Under the pieces are notes generated by a model. The model made no database searches and was not told the DNA's origin. It saw only the letters and a list, made by a program, of their open reading frames with translations. A program made the position numbers and the translations under genes. From IMG/VR virus record IMGVR_UViG_3300035668_000048, positions 1 through 63,032 of that record: a DNA stretch of 63,032 bases. One strand, given 5' to 3'. Positions 46,188 through 54,861 of the stretch are shown here, piece by piece. Numbering within the stretch: the first letter of the stretch is position 1; each line of letters starts with the position of its first letter. This stretch comes from a virus.

Positions 46188-46673
46188 ATGTCGGCTGACT
46201 ACGCGGGCGCCTGCGCGGCTATTCGTCAGAGGTTTGCGGACTATTGGAAAGTAGACGGGGAGCCGATTACTCCGGTCAGGTACGTCAACGATCAAACGTC
46301 GGAGACGCCGAGTGATCCGGTAACAAATAGACCAGTCCCGTGGGTAATGTTCGAGATCGTGCACGGCGAATCCTACATCGCCGGCAGCGGGACGCCAGGT
46401 CAACAGACGATCGTCTATCACGGCTTCATCAAGGGTTACGTCTTCACGCCGATCAACAGCGACACAGACGACGGCCTATCAAAGGCCGTTGCCGTTGGAG
46501 AAATCTTCCGCAACAAGCTTTTCTACAGCGACGTGAATCCGGGTTGCTACGTCCGCTCCGGTTACACCAGAGAAGGTCAGCCGCGAATCAGTGCTGGTGA
46601 CGTGACATCGGACGACGGTCAGTGGTTCACAACCACATCAACAACGCAGTTCGAATACTGGCATCGCGGCTAA
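46188..46673 (+). CDS. Tail terminator-like protein
   Basis: 161 residues. ACAAIRQRFADYWKVDGEPI, VPWVMFEIVHGESYIAGSGT and YHGFIKGYVFTP describe a small alpha/beta protein of the gpU or DUF4128 type, which caps the tail tube. Position before the tail tube gene agrees. Confidence 0.75.
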   Translation: MSADYAGACAAIRQRFADYWKVDGEPITPVRYVNDQTSETPSDPVTNRPVPWVMFEIVHGESYIAGSGTPGQQTIVYHGFIKGYVFTPINSDTDDGLSKAVAVGEIFRNKLFYSDVNPGCYVRSGYTREGQPRISAGDVTSDDGQWFTTTSTTQFEYWHRG

Positions 46674-46785
46674 AGGCTGCTTCCTGATCATTCACAATTC
46701 ATCGGCGTGACGCCCCGCGCCGCGACTACCCGCGCGCCGTTGGGCATGGCGCTTTCCACCTTGCGCACGATAAGGATTCAACGCG

Positions 46786-48045
46786 ATGGTCTATCAGAGC
46801 AACAGCAACGGTTATTGCGCGTTCAAGGTACAGAGCGCGCTCGGCACACAGGCATCCGGCAGTGGCGCAGAAATCTTCCGTACTACTGGAGGCGGCGGTG
46901 GTGGAAAGTTCAGCAAGGCTGCGACCGAGAGTAACGAAGTGCGCCGCGACGGAATGCGTTCTCGCGGTCGACACGGCACATACAAATCGCAGGGTTCGCA
47001 AGGCGGGCAGTTGGCGCTTGGCGCTTATGACACCGTATTTCAGGCGCTTATGCGAGGCACTTACGGCACCGCCGATCTTGCAATAACGCAAGCAACTACG
47101 TTCGGCGGCTCGGCGGCGGCCACCTCGGTTACCACCGGCGCTAATTCGATCATCGCGGCCGCAGGATCGTGGATTCTGCAGGGCCTTCGGGTAGGCGATG
47201 TTGTTCGTCCGACCGGACTGCCCGACGCCGCAAACAATGGCCGCGATATTCGTATTACCGGCCTGACTGCGTTGGTCATCACGACCGCAGAAACCCTTGT
47301 GGTGAACGCTGCTCCGGATACATCATTCACCATCACGCGTCCGGGTCGCGTCCTGATCAATCCCGCCGCAGGCTCGATCATCAAGCGGTATTACACGTGG
47401 GAAGAATACGAAGCGGACATCGATGCTTCGTCCGTCTTCACAGATTGTGTGTTCGGTAACGGCAAGGTGTCGATGGCGACTGATGGCATCATTATGTTCG
47501 ATGCCGGCTGGTGGGGTACGGGTCAATTCACGACCTTGAGCGGCGCCAGTGCCCCGCTGTTCACGTCGCCGACTGAAAACACCGCGACTGCTATGTCTGT
47601 CGTGGATGCAACGATCAGGCTGGGCACAACCGATCTCGTTGAATTGTCATCATTCGATGTGACGATCGACACGTCCGCGAACGCCCCGTCCGTCTTTGGC
47701 TCTGGCGCTATTAAATATTCGCCCGATGTTTTTACCGGTCAGATGGGCATCAATCTCAACTTGACGATGCTCCGGAAGGATCTGTCATATGTCGCGAATC
47801 ACATCAATGAAGACGTGCTGTCGCTGCATATCCTCGCGGTCGAAAATGAGGCGGAGCCGAAAGACTTTATCTCCTTCTACGTTCCAAACTTTACGCTTGG
47901 CGACGTGGCGCGTTCCGGACTCAAGAAAGAGGGCGGTGGGATGACGCAGACCATCCAAATCCCGGTCGCGCTTGTCGGCAAAGACGAAACGGGTGGCGCG
48001 TTCGACGCGACGATGCTGAAAATCCAGGTCAGCAACGCAAGCTAA
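46786..48045 (+). CDS. Major tail tube protein
   Basis: 419 residues, long for a tube protein (about 150-300 usual). The pattern of a tail tube is seen in SFDVTIDTSANAPSVFGSGA, MGINLNLTMLRKDLSYV and FYVPNFTLGDVARSGLKKEG with MTQTIQIPVALVGKD. Residues about 95-190 look like an inserted Thr/Ala/Gly-rich beta domain, possibly exposed on the tail. It polymerises along the tape measure. Confidence 0.85.
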   Translation: MVYQSNSNGYCAFKVQSALGTQASGSGAEIFRTTGGGGGGKFSKAATESNEVRRDGMRSRGRHGTYKSQGSQGGQLALGAYDTVFQALMRGTYGTADLAITQATTFGGSAAATSVTTGANSIIAAAGSWILQGLRVGDVVRPTGLPDAANNGRDIRITGLTALVITTAETLVVNAAPDTSFTITRPGRVLINPAAGSIIKRYYTWEEYEADIDASSVFTDCVFGNGKVSMATDGIIMFDAGWWGTGQFTTLSGASAPLFTSPTENTATAMSVVDATIRLGTTDLVELSSFDVTIDTSANAPSVFGSGAIKYSPDVFTGQMGINLNLTMLRKDLSYVANHINEDVLSLHILAVENEAEPKDFISFYVPNFTLGDVARSGLKKEGGGMTQTIQIPVALVGKDETGGAFDATMLKIQVSNAS

Positions 48046-48076
48046 TTCAAATTCAACCACAAAGGAGATATCGACA

Positions 48077-48382
48077 ATGACAAATCACGAACAGGCGGTG
48101 CGAGACGCGGCGATCGAACTCAAAACTGCGATCACGGAAGCGGTCGGTGCCGGTTATCGCATCGCATGGCCGAGCAATCCGGCCGGCCTTGATGCAATAG
48201 CCGTGAGCGAAACGCGTCGCGTCGGCGAACCGGCCCGAGTTGCACCCGGTGAGGAATACGATGGGATGCACAAGACCGCCCTTGTCGAGCTGGCGAACGC
48301 TCGGGGCATCAGCATTCCGTCCAACGCGACCAAGGCTGAAGTGATTGCCGCTCTGAAGGCTCCCCCGGAATCCGCGATCTAA
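48077..48382 (+). CDS. Small tail-region protein with a SAP-like domain
   Basis: 101 residues. A helical N-terminus (EQAVRDAAIELKTAITEAVG) and a C-terminal SAP/LEM-like segment (MHKTALVELANARGISIPSN, ATKAEVIAALK) like that of the 43620 protein. Function unknown. Confidence 0.65.
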   Translation: MTNHEQAVRDAAIELKTAITEAVGAGYRIAWPSNPAGLDAIAVSETRRVGEPARVAPGEEYDGMHKTALVELANARGISIPSNATKAEVIAALKAPPESAI

Positions 48383-48486
48383 ATCGTTTCTGAATCCGGC
48401 GCCGGATACGCCGGACGAAGTAGCGCGCTGCACGGCGGGCGGCGTATCGGCGCCGCCCGCCAACCCTTCCGATAAAGGAAAAATCA

Positions 48487-48951
48487 ATGGACTCCGATAC
48501 CGATACCGTCCAGATGGTGAAAGATTTCGATCTCAGCGAACTTGACGCAGGAGATGAGTCGACGCTCGCAATCAAAAACGCGGCGGGCAAACCAACGACA
48601 TGGATTTGGACATTCTATGGCCCCGGCCATCCGAAAACTGTAGCCCTATCCAATCGAATTTCCAAAAAATGGCTGCAGGAAGCGCGTGAAAAAGAGCAGG
48701 CGCAGGTAAACGGCAAAAAATGGAAGGCTGAAGAACGCTCTCTGGACGATGTGCGGAATGAGAATGTCGGCTCCATCCTGGAGCGTACCAAGGGCTTTAC
48801 GCCGGTAAAACTCAACGGCGAATTGATTGAGTACAGCCCAGAGGCCGCGCGACGGCTTCTCCTCGATCCGCGCAAGGGCGCGCTGTTCACGCAGATCAGT
48901 GAATTTCTCAAGGAGGAGTCAAATTTTATGCGGCCCTCCGCGACGAGCTGA
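48487..48951 (+). CDS. Tail assembly chaperone (gpG-like)
   Basis: 154 residues. It has the position and length of gpG, directly before the tape measure. WIWTFYGPGHPKTVALSNRI and VNGKKWKAEERSLDDVRNEN are typical of this family in alphaproteobacterial siphoviruses. Near its end at 48921-48927 lies the slippery heptamer AAATTTT that leads to the longer GT form. Confidence 0.85.
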   Translation: MDSDTDTVQMVKDFDLSELDAGDESTLAIKNAAGKPTTWIWTFYGPGHPKTVALSNRISKKWLQEAREKEQAQVNGKKWKAEERSLDDVRNENVGSILERTKGFTPVKLNGELIEYSPEAARRLLLDPRKGALFTQISEFLKEESNFMRPSATS

Positions 48952-49304
48952 GGGAATTCGCCGAAAAACACTTCTCGCTAAGCGCAACCAATAAAGATGG
49001 CGTGAGCTATCGCGATACCCTTGAAGGGATGATCAAGCGTACCCGCGATCCGGCGCGCCGTGCAGAGCGCGAAGCCGAACTCGAATGTCCGCCGTTCCCC
49101 ATGGCGGCGCGCCACCTCTTCAACATCTTCAACAAGATCAGACGCCGGAAGGGGTCTAACGGATTTAGTCTAAGCCCGATCGAAGGGCCAGACATAGAAT
49201 CTTTTCAACGTCGCCACTTCGTCTCGCTGGCGCCGTGGGAGCAAGAGATCATCGAAATGTTGGATGATCTTTTTCTGGCCGAGCAGGGGAAGGCGAAGGA
49301 GTGA
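48487..49304 (+). CDS. Tail assembly chaperone GT (-1 frameshift product)
   Basis: Joined frame 48487-48927 and 48927-49304, about 272 residues. Slipping on A AAT TTT gives ...EESNF-YAALRDELREFAEK..., and YAALRDEL is the usual T-part start in this family. The T part lacks its own good start (only a GTG at 49002 inside). GT binds the tape measure and tube subunits. The frame of the T part is open from before the slip site to 49304. Confidence 0.85.
48910..48927 (+). promoter_or_regulatory. Programmed -1 frameshift site with Shine-Dalgarno stimulator
   Basis: The heptamer A AAT TTT (48921-48927) is in the correct phase of the G frame. AAGGAGGAG at 48910-48918, just upstream, can pair with 16S rRNA as in dnaX and would stimulate slippage. 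Any downstream pseudoknot was not checked. Confidence 0.8.
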
Positions 49305-49317
49305 AGAGGTCTAAAGG

Positions 49318-49596
49318 TTACCATGGCTCAATGATGCTTAGGTGTTTCGGAGGCGAAATAATCCGGAACGCCCAACCCTTCGTTCCATCGGATGATAGAC
49401 ACTCGACCTTGTAGAGCTTACCTCGACCATCCTCTCCGACAGAGCTGTAGGTTAATGGTATCGGACAGTTCTTGCCGTTCATCTCAAAACGTTGCCGTAC
49501 CTCCCGCTGAAATTGGGCATCCTTCGTAAGGTCAGCAGTTTCAGCTACGGCCGGCGCGGTTGTCGCAAGCATCGCTAGTGCGGCTAGAATCTTCAA
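49318..49596 (-). CDS. Secreted moron protein inside the tail operon
   Basis: 92 residues from a TTG at 49596, with GGGGGAG 8 bases upstream. A signal peptide (KILAALAMLATTAPAVAETA) precedes a mature domain with a Cys pair (NCPIPLTYSS, VECLSSDG), probably disulfide-linked, so it acts in the periplasm or outside. It lies on the minus strand between the GT and tape-measure genes, the classical place for a moron. Function unknown; lysogenic conversion is likely. Confidence 0.75.
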   Translation of the reverse strand: MKILAALAMLATTAPAVAETADLTKDAQFQREVRQRFEMNGKNCPIPLTYSSVGEDGRGKLYKVECLSSDGTKGWAFRIISPPKHLSIIEPW

Positions 49597-49651
49597 TTTA
49601 GGTCTCCCCCATCCTTGGCCGGTTCCAGGCCTCCTCGGGACACTATAATCT

Positions 49652-52600
49652 ATGGCACAGCAAGTTTTTACCGAATTGATCATAGATTCCGATACGTCGG
49701 GTGCCGACCGCTTTTCTGCAGGAATGGATAAGGCGAGCGCGTCCGCGCAGCAGGGCATCGACTCTGCTGCCGGGATGACGCTGGCGATTGCTGGCGTCGG
49801 CGCAGCGTTCGTTGGCGCGTTAGTCGGTTTGCGCTCTTTCTTTGACTATGTTGGTCAACAGAACAAGCTGTTGGTCGATATCGAAGAAAATGCCCGTAGC
49901 GCCGGGATGACGATGCGCGATTTTCAAGAGACATTGTTCGCTGCTCGCTCAAAGGGATTGACCGAAAAAGATTTCGTTTCCGGCTTAGACAAGATCACCA
50001 CCGACCTCACCGCCGCTAGCAGCGGCGTAACCGAATTCGGGAGGCTGTTCGAAGCGAACGGTCTCAAAATCAAAAATGCAAATGGCGAATTGAAAACGGC
50101 GAAGCAGGCCCTTGGCGACATTATGGGGCTTGTGCAGGATGCCTCGCCAGAGGTTGCTCGTGGAGTGACCAAGATCGTTGGAATTTCGAAGGACTGGATA
50201 CCATTTCTCCGCCAGGCAACAGAAGAACTCGACAGGCAAAAGAAGGCGGCATCGGACCTGGGCCTTGTCATTAACGACGACGTAATAGCAAAGGCAAAAG
50301 AATTCGATTCGCAGTGGAAAACTGCAATAGCGACTTGGGATTTGCAGTTCAAGGCGTCGCTCGCTGGCATCATGCCGCTGCTCGTAAAGATGGCAACGCT
50401 TGCGAGCACGATCATTGATGGTGTTGGTAGCGTTAATTCATCTGTTTCTAGGTGGCTGACTCCGGACGAAGACAAGTCGAAGGCTCAACTTAACGATCAA
50501 ATTAATCAAGTAGCGAAGTTGCGCGATATGATGGAGTCGCTCGCAACGACTGGCGGCGAGTTCAAAAAATTTCAGGTTGCTAACCTCGCCGAACTCGTTG
50601 GTCTCAGCGGTGATGCTACCATCAAAGATGTAGACGCGCTGCTGACAAAGCTTACCGCGTTGTACGACAAGACGCCGACTAAATTAACGGTCAACGCGCC
50701 AGGTTCAACGGTACTGCCGGCGAATGATAATAAGGACTCGGTTGATCGGGCCATCAACTCTCTATTCAAACATACAGAAGCGCAAAAGGCTGATGCAGCC
50801 TCGGTTGGGCTGGGCGCGCGCGCTCACGCAGAGCTACGCGCTGAAGCCGCGATGACGGCCGCAGTCCAGGCGAACGGAGGTAAGATCACTCAAGAGCAAG
50901 CGAACGCATTCATATGGCTGAAGTTAGCAGCAGGTGGGGCCGCGGAGGCGCTGGCACAGGCGAAGATCAATTCGCAGATAGATTTCTCCAACAAGACAAA
51001 ATTCTTGTCGTCAGAGGATGTTGCGATCGCGCAGCAGTTGAGCGCGAAATACGGCAACGACGTGCCGCGCGCGCTTGCCTCAACCGAGGCTGCGCAGATC
51101 CGCGTTATCAGCGCACAGAAACTCGTCGGCGATGGCTTCCGCGATATCGGCGAGTCGGTTGTCTCTGCCGCGCTGAAGGGCGGCAACGCGATGGCCGCGT
51201 TGATGTCCGGCCTCGACGGCCTAGCGGCGAAAATGGCGAAGGGCGGTTTCAACAACGCGGTCGATGGGCTGCTTACTGGGAATCTGGCGCAGGCCGGTCT
51301 CGGCGCCGCGCAGATGGCCGGCTCGGCGATCATCAGCGCGTTCACCGGAGATCAGAAAAAGCAGGAGGAGCTTCGCAAGGCCCGCGCCGAATGGGAGAAG
51401 GCCGGCCCGGCGTTCTCGACGTTCCTCAAGCAGATGAGTGGTGGCGTTCAAGGCAACCTGTCTCAACAAATCCAAGAGGCGTCCGCGCGTGAGGCGGATT
51501 TTGAAGACAAGGCTTGGAAAGCGCGCGACACCGCTGCGATCAATGCGGCTCGCGCGGGCCTGCAGAAGTTCTCCGACACTCAGAAGCTGCTCTTCCAGGC
51601 AACGTTCCAGGCGACGATCGACGCGCTGAATGATGGACTGGGTCTCGACAGCCCCTTCATGAAGGCCGTGAACAACGTCAAGACGGCGCTCAATGCGCAG
51701 CTTGCATTTATCGACGATACCGACGTTGCGATCGGGGAGAACATCCCGGGCACGATGGCGAAGACGCGGGCGGCGTCGCAGTCCTATCTGCTCTCGCTAC
51801 TGCAGCAACCGCAGGCGTTGTCTGCGGTGCAGACCGGCATGATGCAAATCCGCGGAGCCGCGAACGCTCTGCAGGGGGCGCTCGTCCAACTCGGGTTGTC
51901 GTCCGGAGATGCGGCGGCAAAGATCAACGAGGGCGTCACCAAGGCTATCGCGGGCCTCAAGACACAGTTTGAAGCTGGACTGACAGAGCGGCTCAACTCA
52001 GCGACCGGGCAAGGATTCTTGAACGACGCCACAAAGCTGATTGCGCAGCATCAGCAAGATTTGCTCGATGCGGCGTCGATGGGCAGTGACCCCGCGCTGG
52101 TCGCATCCCTGTTCCGCGCAGAGGCGCAGAAGATCATCGATGACGCCGAACTTACCGGAGATGCGTTCAAAGGTTTCATCGCCAAGTTTTCGCCGCTCAA
52201 GGATATTGTGCACGAATTTACGCAGTCCGCGGTGGATGATTCAAAGGCATTGCGCGATGCGCAAAATACCGCGGCAAAGAGCATTGTCGAGTTCGTCAAC
52301 GGCCTCTACGCCGGCCCGAATTCCACAGACTCCCCCACTCAGCGCCGCGCCGCTGCAGGCACGGTCTACAACGCGCAACTTGCGCTGGCACAGGCCAACG
52401 ACCCCGGAGCCCAGGCCCGCATCACGCAAGACGCACAGAACCTGCTCGATGCCGAGCGGGCAATCAGCGCGTCTTCGGAGGCGTTTCAGCTATTGAAGGA
52501 CAACGTCGCGGCGCAGCTTCTCAGCTTGCCGGCAGTTCAGAACACCACGGATCCCGCGACCCAAGTCATGCGGGACGTGTTGACCGCGGTAAATATCAGC

Positions 52601-53740
52601 AACCAGACGCTCAGGCTGATTAACATTGCAGCGGGTGGAACGATCGATGCCGTCAACGCCACCAAGGATGCCGTTGGTAGCACTACTGTCGCCGTCGCCA
52701 GCAGCAATTCGGTCGGAACGCTGACCAATGTGATTCTCCCCGCCGTGAATGCCGGCAGCGCGTCCGCGATCGCTGCGAACCTTCAGGCCTACTTCGCCTA
52801 TCTGGGAGGCACGCAGGGAGCTACTACAGACGCAGTGAATTCCGGAAACTTTATTGCAGACGCCAAAATCGTTCCGGCCGTGAACGCGGGCAACGCTTCT
52901 GCGATCGGCGCCGTCTTGCAAGGCTACTTCAATCAGATCGATCCGACCGGCAAGCTGGCGTCGGTGGTGTTCAATACCCTAAACGCCGCAAACCTTGCCG
53001 ATACCATAACGAAGCAGAACGACTATCAGACCAACCTTTTTGGCGGCCAAAACAGCGCCACGAAGGCCGCGGTCGATAGCGCAAAGTCCGCGATGGACAC
53101 CAACAACGCGCTGGTGACTGCCGGAAATAATCTGGTCATCTCTTCGAACAACTTCCTGACAGGGATCAACACCTTCACGGATCGCATCATCCAGGCGATC
53201 AATTCGCAGGGATTTATGCAGGCCGGCAACTTCCAGCAGATGATTCTGAACAGCGCGGTCCTGTTGAACTGGATGCCCAAGCTCGTTACACCCCAATATG
53301 AAAACGCCGGAGGCGGCGGGGGTGGCAGTAGCGGTTCGATCCCTTATACCGCTCACGCGTCGGGCGGCGTCATCCCGCCCTATGGCCTCGGCCTCGTCTC
53401 CGAGCACCTCAACCCGACGTTCCTTCGTGCTGGCGCTGAGCCGATCACGGTTTCGCCGTTTGCTCCGCAGATGCCATTCAACGACAACCGGCCCATCAAT
53501 GTCGCTGCGCCTGTGTTCCGGGGCGGCGGCGGGAACAGCAACGCCGAGCTGATCGCCGAAGTGAAGGCGCTACGTAAAGAACTTGAGCAATTGAGAAACG
53601 AAAACAACGGCGGCAACGCTCAATTAAGCAGAGCGGTTCTGTCTGGCGCAGTGCACGTCGGCGAAAAGGTCGACCGCGTTGCAGAAGTGGAAGAAAATCT
53701 CTTGCGCGAAGAGAAGTTCAAGAAGGCATCGGGCCAATGA
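49652..53740 (+). CDS. Tape measure protein
   Basis: 1362 residues, by far the longest gene. It starts MAQQVFTELIIDSDTSGADR and has a hydrophobic segment near 43-65 (TLAIAGVGAAFVGALVGLRS). Long Ala/Gln-rich helices fill the middle, and a Gly-rich piece (GGGGGSSGSIPYTAHASGGV) with a terminal coiled coil closes it. At about 0.15 nm per residue it implies a tail of some 200 nm. It sets tail length and probably enters the envelope on infection. Confidence 0.93.
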   Translation: MAQQVFTELIIDSDTSGADRFSAGMDKASASAQQGIDSAAGMTLAIAGVGAAFVGALVGLRSFFDYVGQQNKLLVDIEENARSAGMTMRDFQETLFAARSKGLTEKDFVSGLDKITTDLTAASSGVTEFGRLFEANGLKIKNANGELKTAKQALGDIMGLVQDASPEVARGVTKIVGISKDWIPFLRQATEELDRQKKAASDLGLVINDDVIAKAKEFDSQWKTAIATWDLQFKASLAGIMPLLVKMATLASTIIDGVGSVNSSVSRWLTPDEDKSKAQLNDQINQVAKLRDMMESLATTGGEFKKFQVANLAELVGLSGDATIKDVDALLTKLTALYDKTPTKLTVNAPGSTVLPANDNKDSVDRAINSLFKHTEAQKADAASVGLGARAHAELRAEAAMTAAVQANGGKITQEQANAFIWLKLAAGGAAEALAQAKINSQIDFSNKTKFLSSEDVAIAQQLSAKYGNDVPRALASTEAAQIRVISAQKLVGDGFRDIGESVVSAALKGGNAMAALMSGLDGLAAKMAKGGFNNAVDGLLTGNLAQAGLGAAQMAGSAIISAFTGDQKKQEELRKARAEWEKAGPAFSTFLKQMSGGVQGNLSQQIQEASAREADFEDKAWKARDTAAINAARAGLQKFSDTQKLLFQATFQATIDALNDGLGLDSPFMKAVNNVKTALNAQLAFIDDTDVAIGENIPGTMAKTRAASQSYLLSLLQQPQALSAVQTGMMQIRGAANALQGALVQLGLSSGDAAAKINEGVTKAIAGLKTQFEAGLTERLNSATGQGFLNDATKLIAQHQQDLLDAASMGSDPALVASLFRAEAQKIIDDAELTGDAFKGFIAKFSPLKDIVHEFTQSAVDDSKALRDAQNTAAKSIVEFVNGLYAGPNSTDSPTQRRAAAGTVYNAQLALAQANDPGAQARITQDAQNLLDAERAISASSEAFQLLKDNVAAQLLSLPAVQNTTDPATQVMRDVLTAVNISNQTLRLINIAAGGTIDAVNATKDAVGSTTVAVASSNSVGTLTNVILPAVNAGSASAIAANLQAYFAYLGGTQGATTDAVNSGNFIADAKIVPAVNAGNASAIGAVLQGYFNQIDPTGKLASVVFNTLNAANLADTITKQNDYQTNLFGGQNSATKAAVDSAKSAMDTNNALVTAGNNLVISSNNFLTGINTFTDRIIQAINSQGFMQAGNFQQMILNSAVLLNWMPKLVTPQYENAGGGGGGSSGSIPYTAHASGGVIPPYGLGLVSEHLNPTFLRAGAEPITVSPFAPQMPFNDNRPINVAAPVFRGGGGNSNAELIAEVKALRKELEQLRNENNGGNAQLSRAVLSGAVHVGEKVDRVAEVEENLLREEKFKKASGQ

Positions 53741-53892
53741 AGAAGACGCATGTTCGCAAGCGGACCAAGCGAAAGCCACCTAAGAAAGACTGGCCGCACG
53801 TCAAAAACTTTGTGCTCGTGCTTAAGGACGTGGTTCGTCTGGCGGAGACAGAGGGCTCTGGTAGAGTCCCGGCTGATAAGTCTGCTCCATGA
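53737..53892 (+). CDS. Small basic protein after the tape measure
   Basis: 51 residues, ATGA overlap with the tape measure. MKKTHVRKRTKRKPPKKDWP, then HVKNFVLVLKDVVRLAETEG. Very basic start. The last 71 bases overlap the convergent gene at 53822. Function unknown. Confidence 0.5.
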   Translation: MKKTHVRKRTKRKPPKKDWPHVKNFVLVLKDVVRLAETEGSGRVPADKSAP

Positions 53893-54061
53893 TGTTGAGC
53901 GCGTCGGCGATGTTCTGACTGTACATCTCTTTCGGGATGATCTCCCGGACCTCCGCAATCGCTTCCTGAATATCGGCGTACGCGATCACGCCCTTTTTGA
54001 GCAGGACGTGAAAAACGATCCAGCTTGAAATGTGGATGCGCGTTGCCGTGTCGGCGTCCAT
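53822..54061 (-). CDS. Second reversed gene in the late operon
   Basis: 79 residues from the ATG at 54061, with GGGGAGC 9 bases upstream. MDADTATRIHISSWIVFHVL, then KKGVIAYADIQEAIAEVREI and YSQNIADALNIMEQT: a soluble helical protein. It opposes all its neighbours, so it would need its own promoter. Possibly a moron. It overlaps the 53737 gene by 71 bases, so one of the two may be false. Confidence 0.6.
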   Translation of the reverse strand: MDADTATRIHISSWIVFHVLLKKGVIAYADIQEAIAEVREIIPKEMYSQNIADALNIMEQTYQPGLYQSPLSPPDEPRP

Positions 54062-54117
54062 CCTGAATTTGCTCCCCAAGCTTACCCGGTTTCACCATCA
54101 CACAGAACGAGGCCAGC

Positions 54118-54861
54118 ATGGCAGAGGTTTTTCTTGAAAGCACGACACCCGGCGCATGGCTTGTGCCGGCCGACTGGAATGCGAATGACAATTCGGTCGA
54201 GGGCATCGGCGGTGGTGCTGGCGGCGGTCCCACAATAGACGCCAGCACGTCGGGGCTGGGCGGTGGCGGTGGCGGCGACAGCAAAAAGGTCAATTTGAAC
54301 CTCACCCCCGGTTCTTGGGTGCCGTATTCGGTTGGGGCCGGCGGCGAGCCGAACATGCCGGGCGGCGACACTTGGTTCCAATCTCCAGCCGTCCTTTTGG
54401 CCAAGGGTGGAAATATCAGTCTTAATCCACCTAATGCGGTAGCGTTCGGAGGGCAGGCGTCGGAAGGCGTTGGCGACGTAAAATATAGCGGCGGGAATGC
54501 TCGTTCGGGTGCGTCGGGAGGGTCGGCTGGCGGTGCTGCCGGTCCCAATGGCAACGGCGGTCTTGGTCTCGTTAATGGCGGGGCCGGCGATGCCGGTTTC
54601 GGCGGTGCTGGCGGGAGCGCTGCAAGCGGCGGCATTCCCGCGGACGGAGCGGAGTGGGGTAGCTACGGCAGCGGCGGCGGCGGGCAGCGCGTCAGCAATC
54701 TTGCCAACGGAAAGAATGGCGGGAAATACGGCGGCGGCGGCAGTGGCGGGGCCGCATCGGATAATACGATCTTTCTCGGCGGCTTCGGCGCCCAAGGTTT
54801 GATACGGATCACCTATAAGCCGGTCGATACCGTCGTCGATTCCATCATCAAGGCGACTTGA
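54118..54861 (+). CDS. Glycine-rich tail-tip adhesin candidate
   Basis: 247 residues. Ordered N-terminus (MAEVFLESTTPGAWLVPADW) and C-terminus (FGAQGLIRITYKP). Between them there are many polyglycine stretches (GGGAGGGP, GLGGGGGGD, SGGAAGPNGNGG). Such glycine-rich domains form polyglycine-II sheets in phage receptor-binding adhesins. The position before the baseplate genes agrees. Host range may depend on it. Confidence 0.75.
   Translation: MAEVFLESTTPGAWLVPADWNANDNSVEGIGGGAGGGPTIDASTSGLGGGGGGDSKKVNLNLTPGSWVPYSVGAGGEPNMPGGDTWFQSPAVLLAKGGNISLNPPNAVAFGGQASEGVGDVKYSGGNARSGASGGSAGGAAGPNGNGGLGLVNGGAGDAGFGGAGGSAASGGIPADGAEWGSYGSGGGGQRVSNLANGKNGGKYGGGGSGGAASDNTIFLGGFGAQGLIRITYKPVDTVVDSIIKAT

Noticed and set aside
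49002-49304. Separate gene starting at the GTG 49002
   Set aside because: The frame is open and protein-like upstream to the slippery site, so it is the T part of gpGT.
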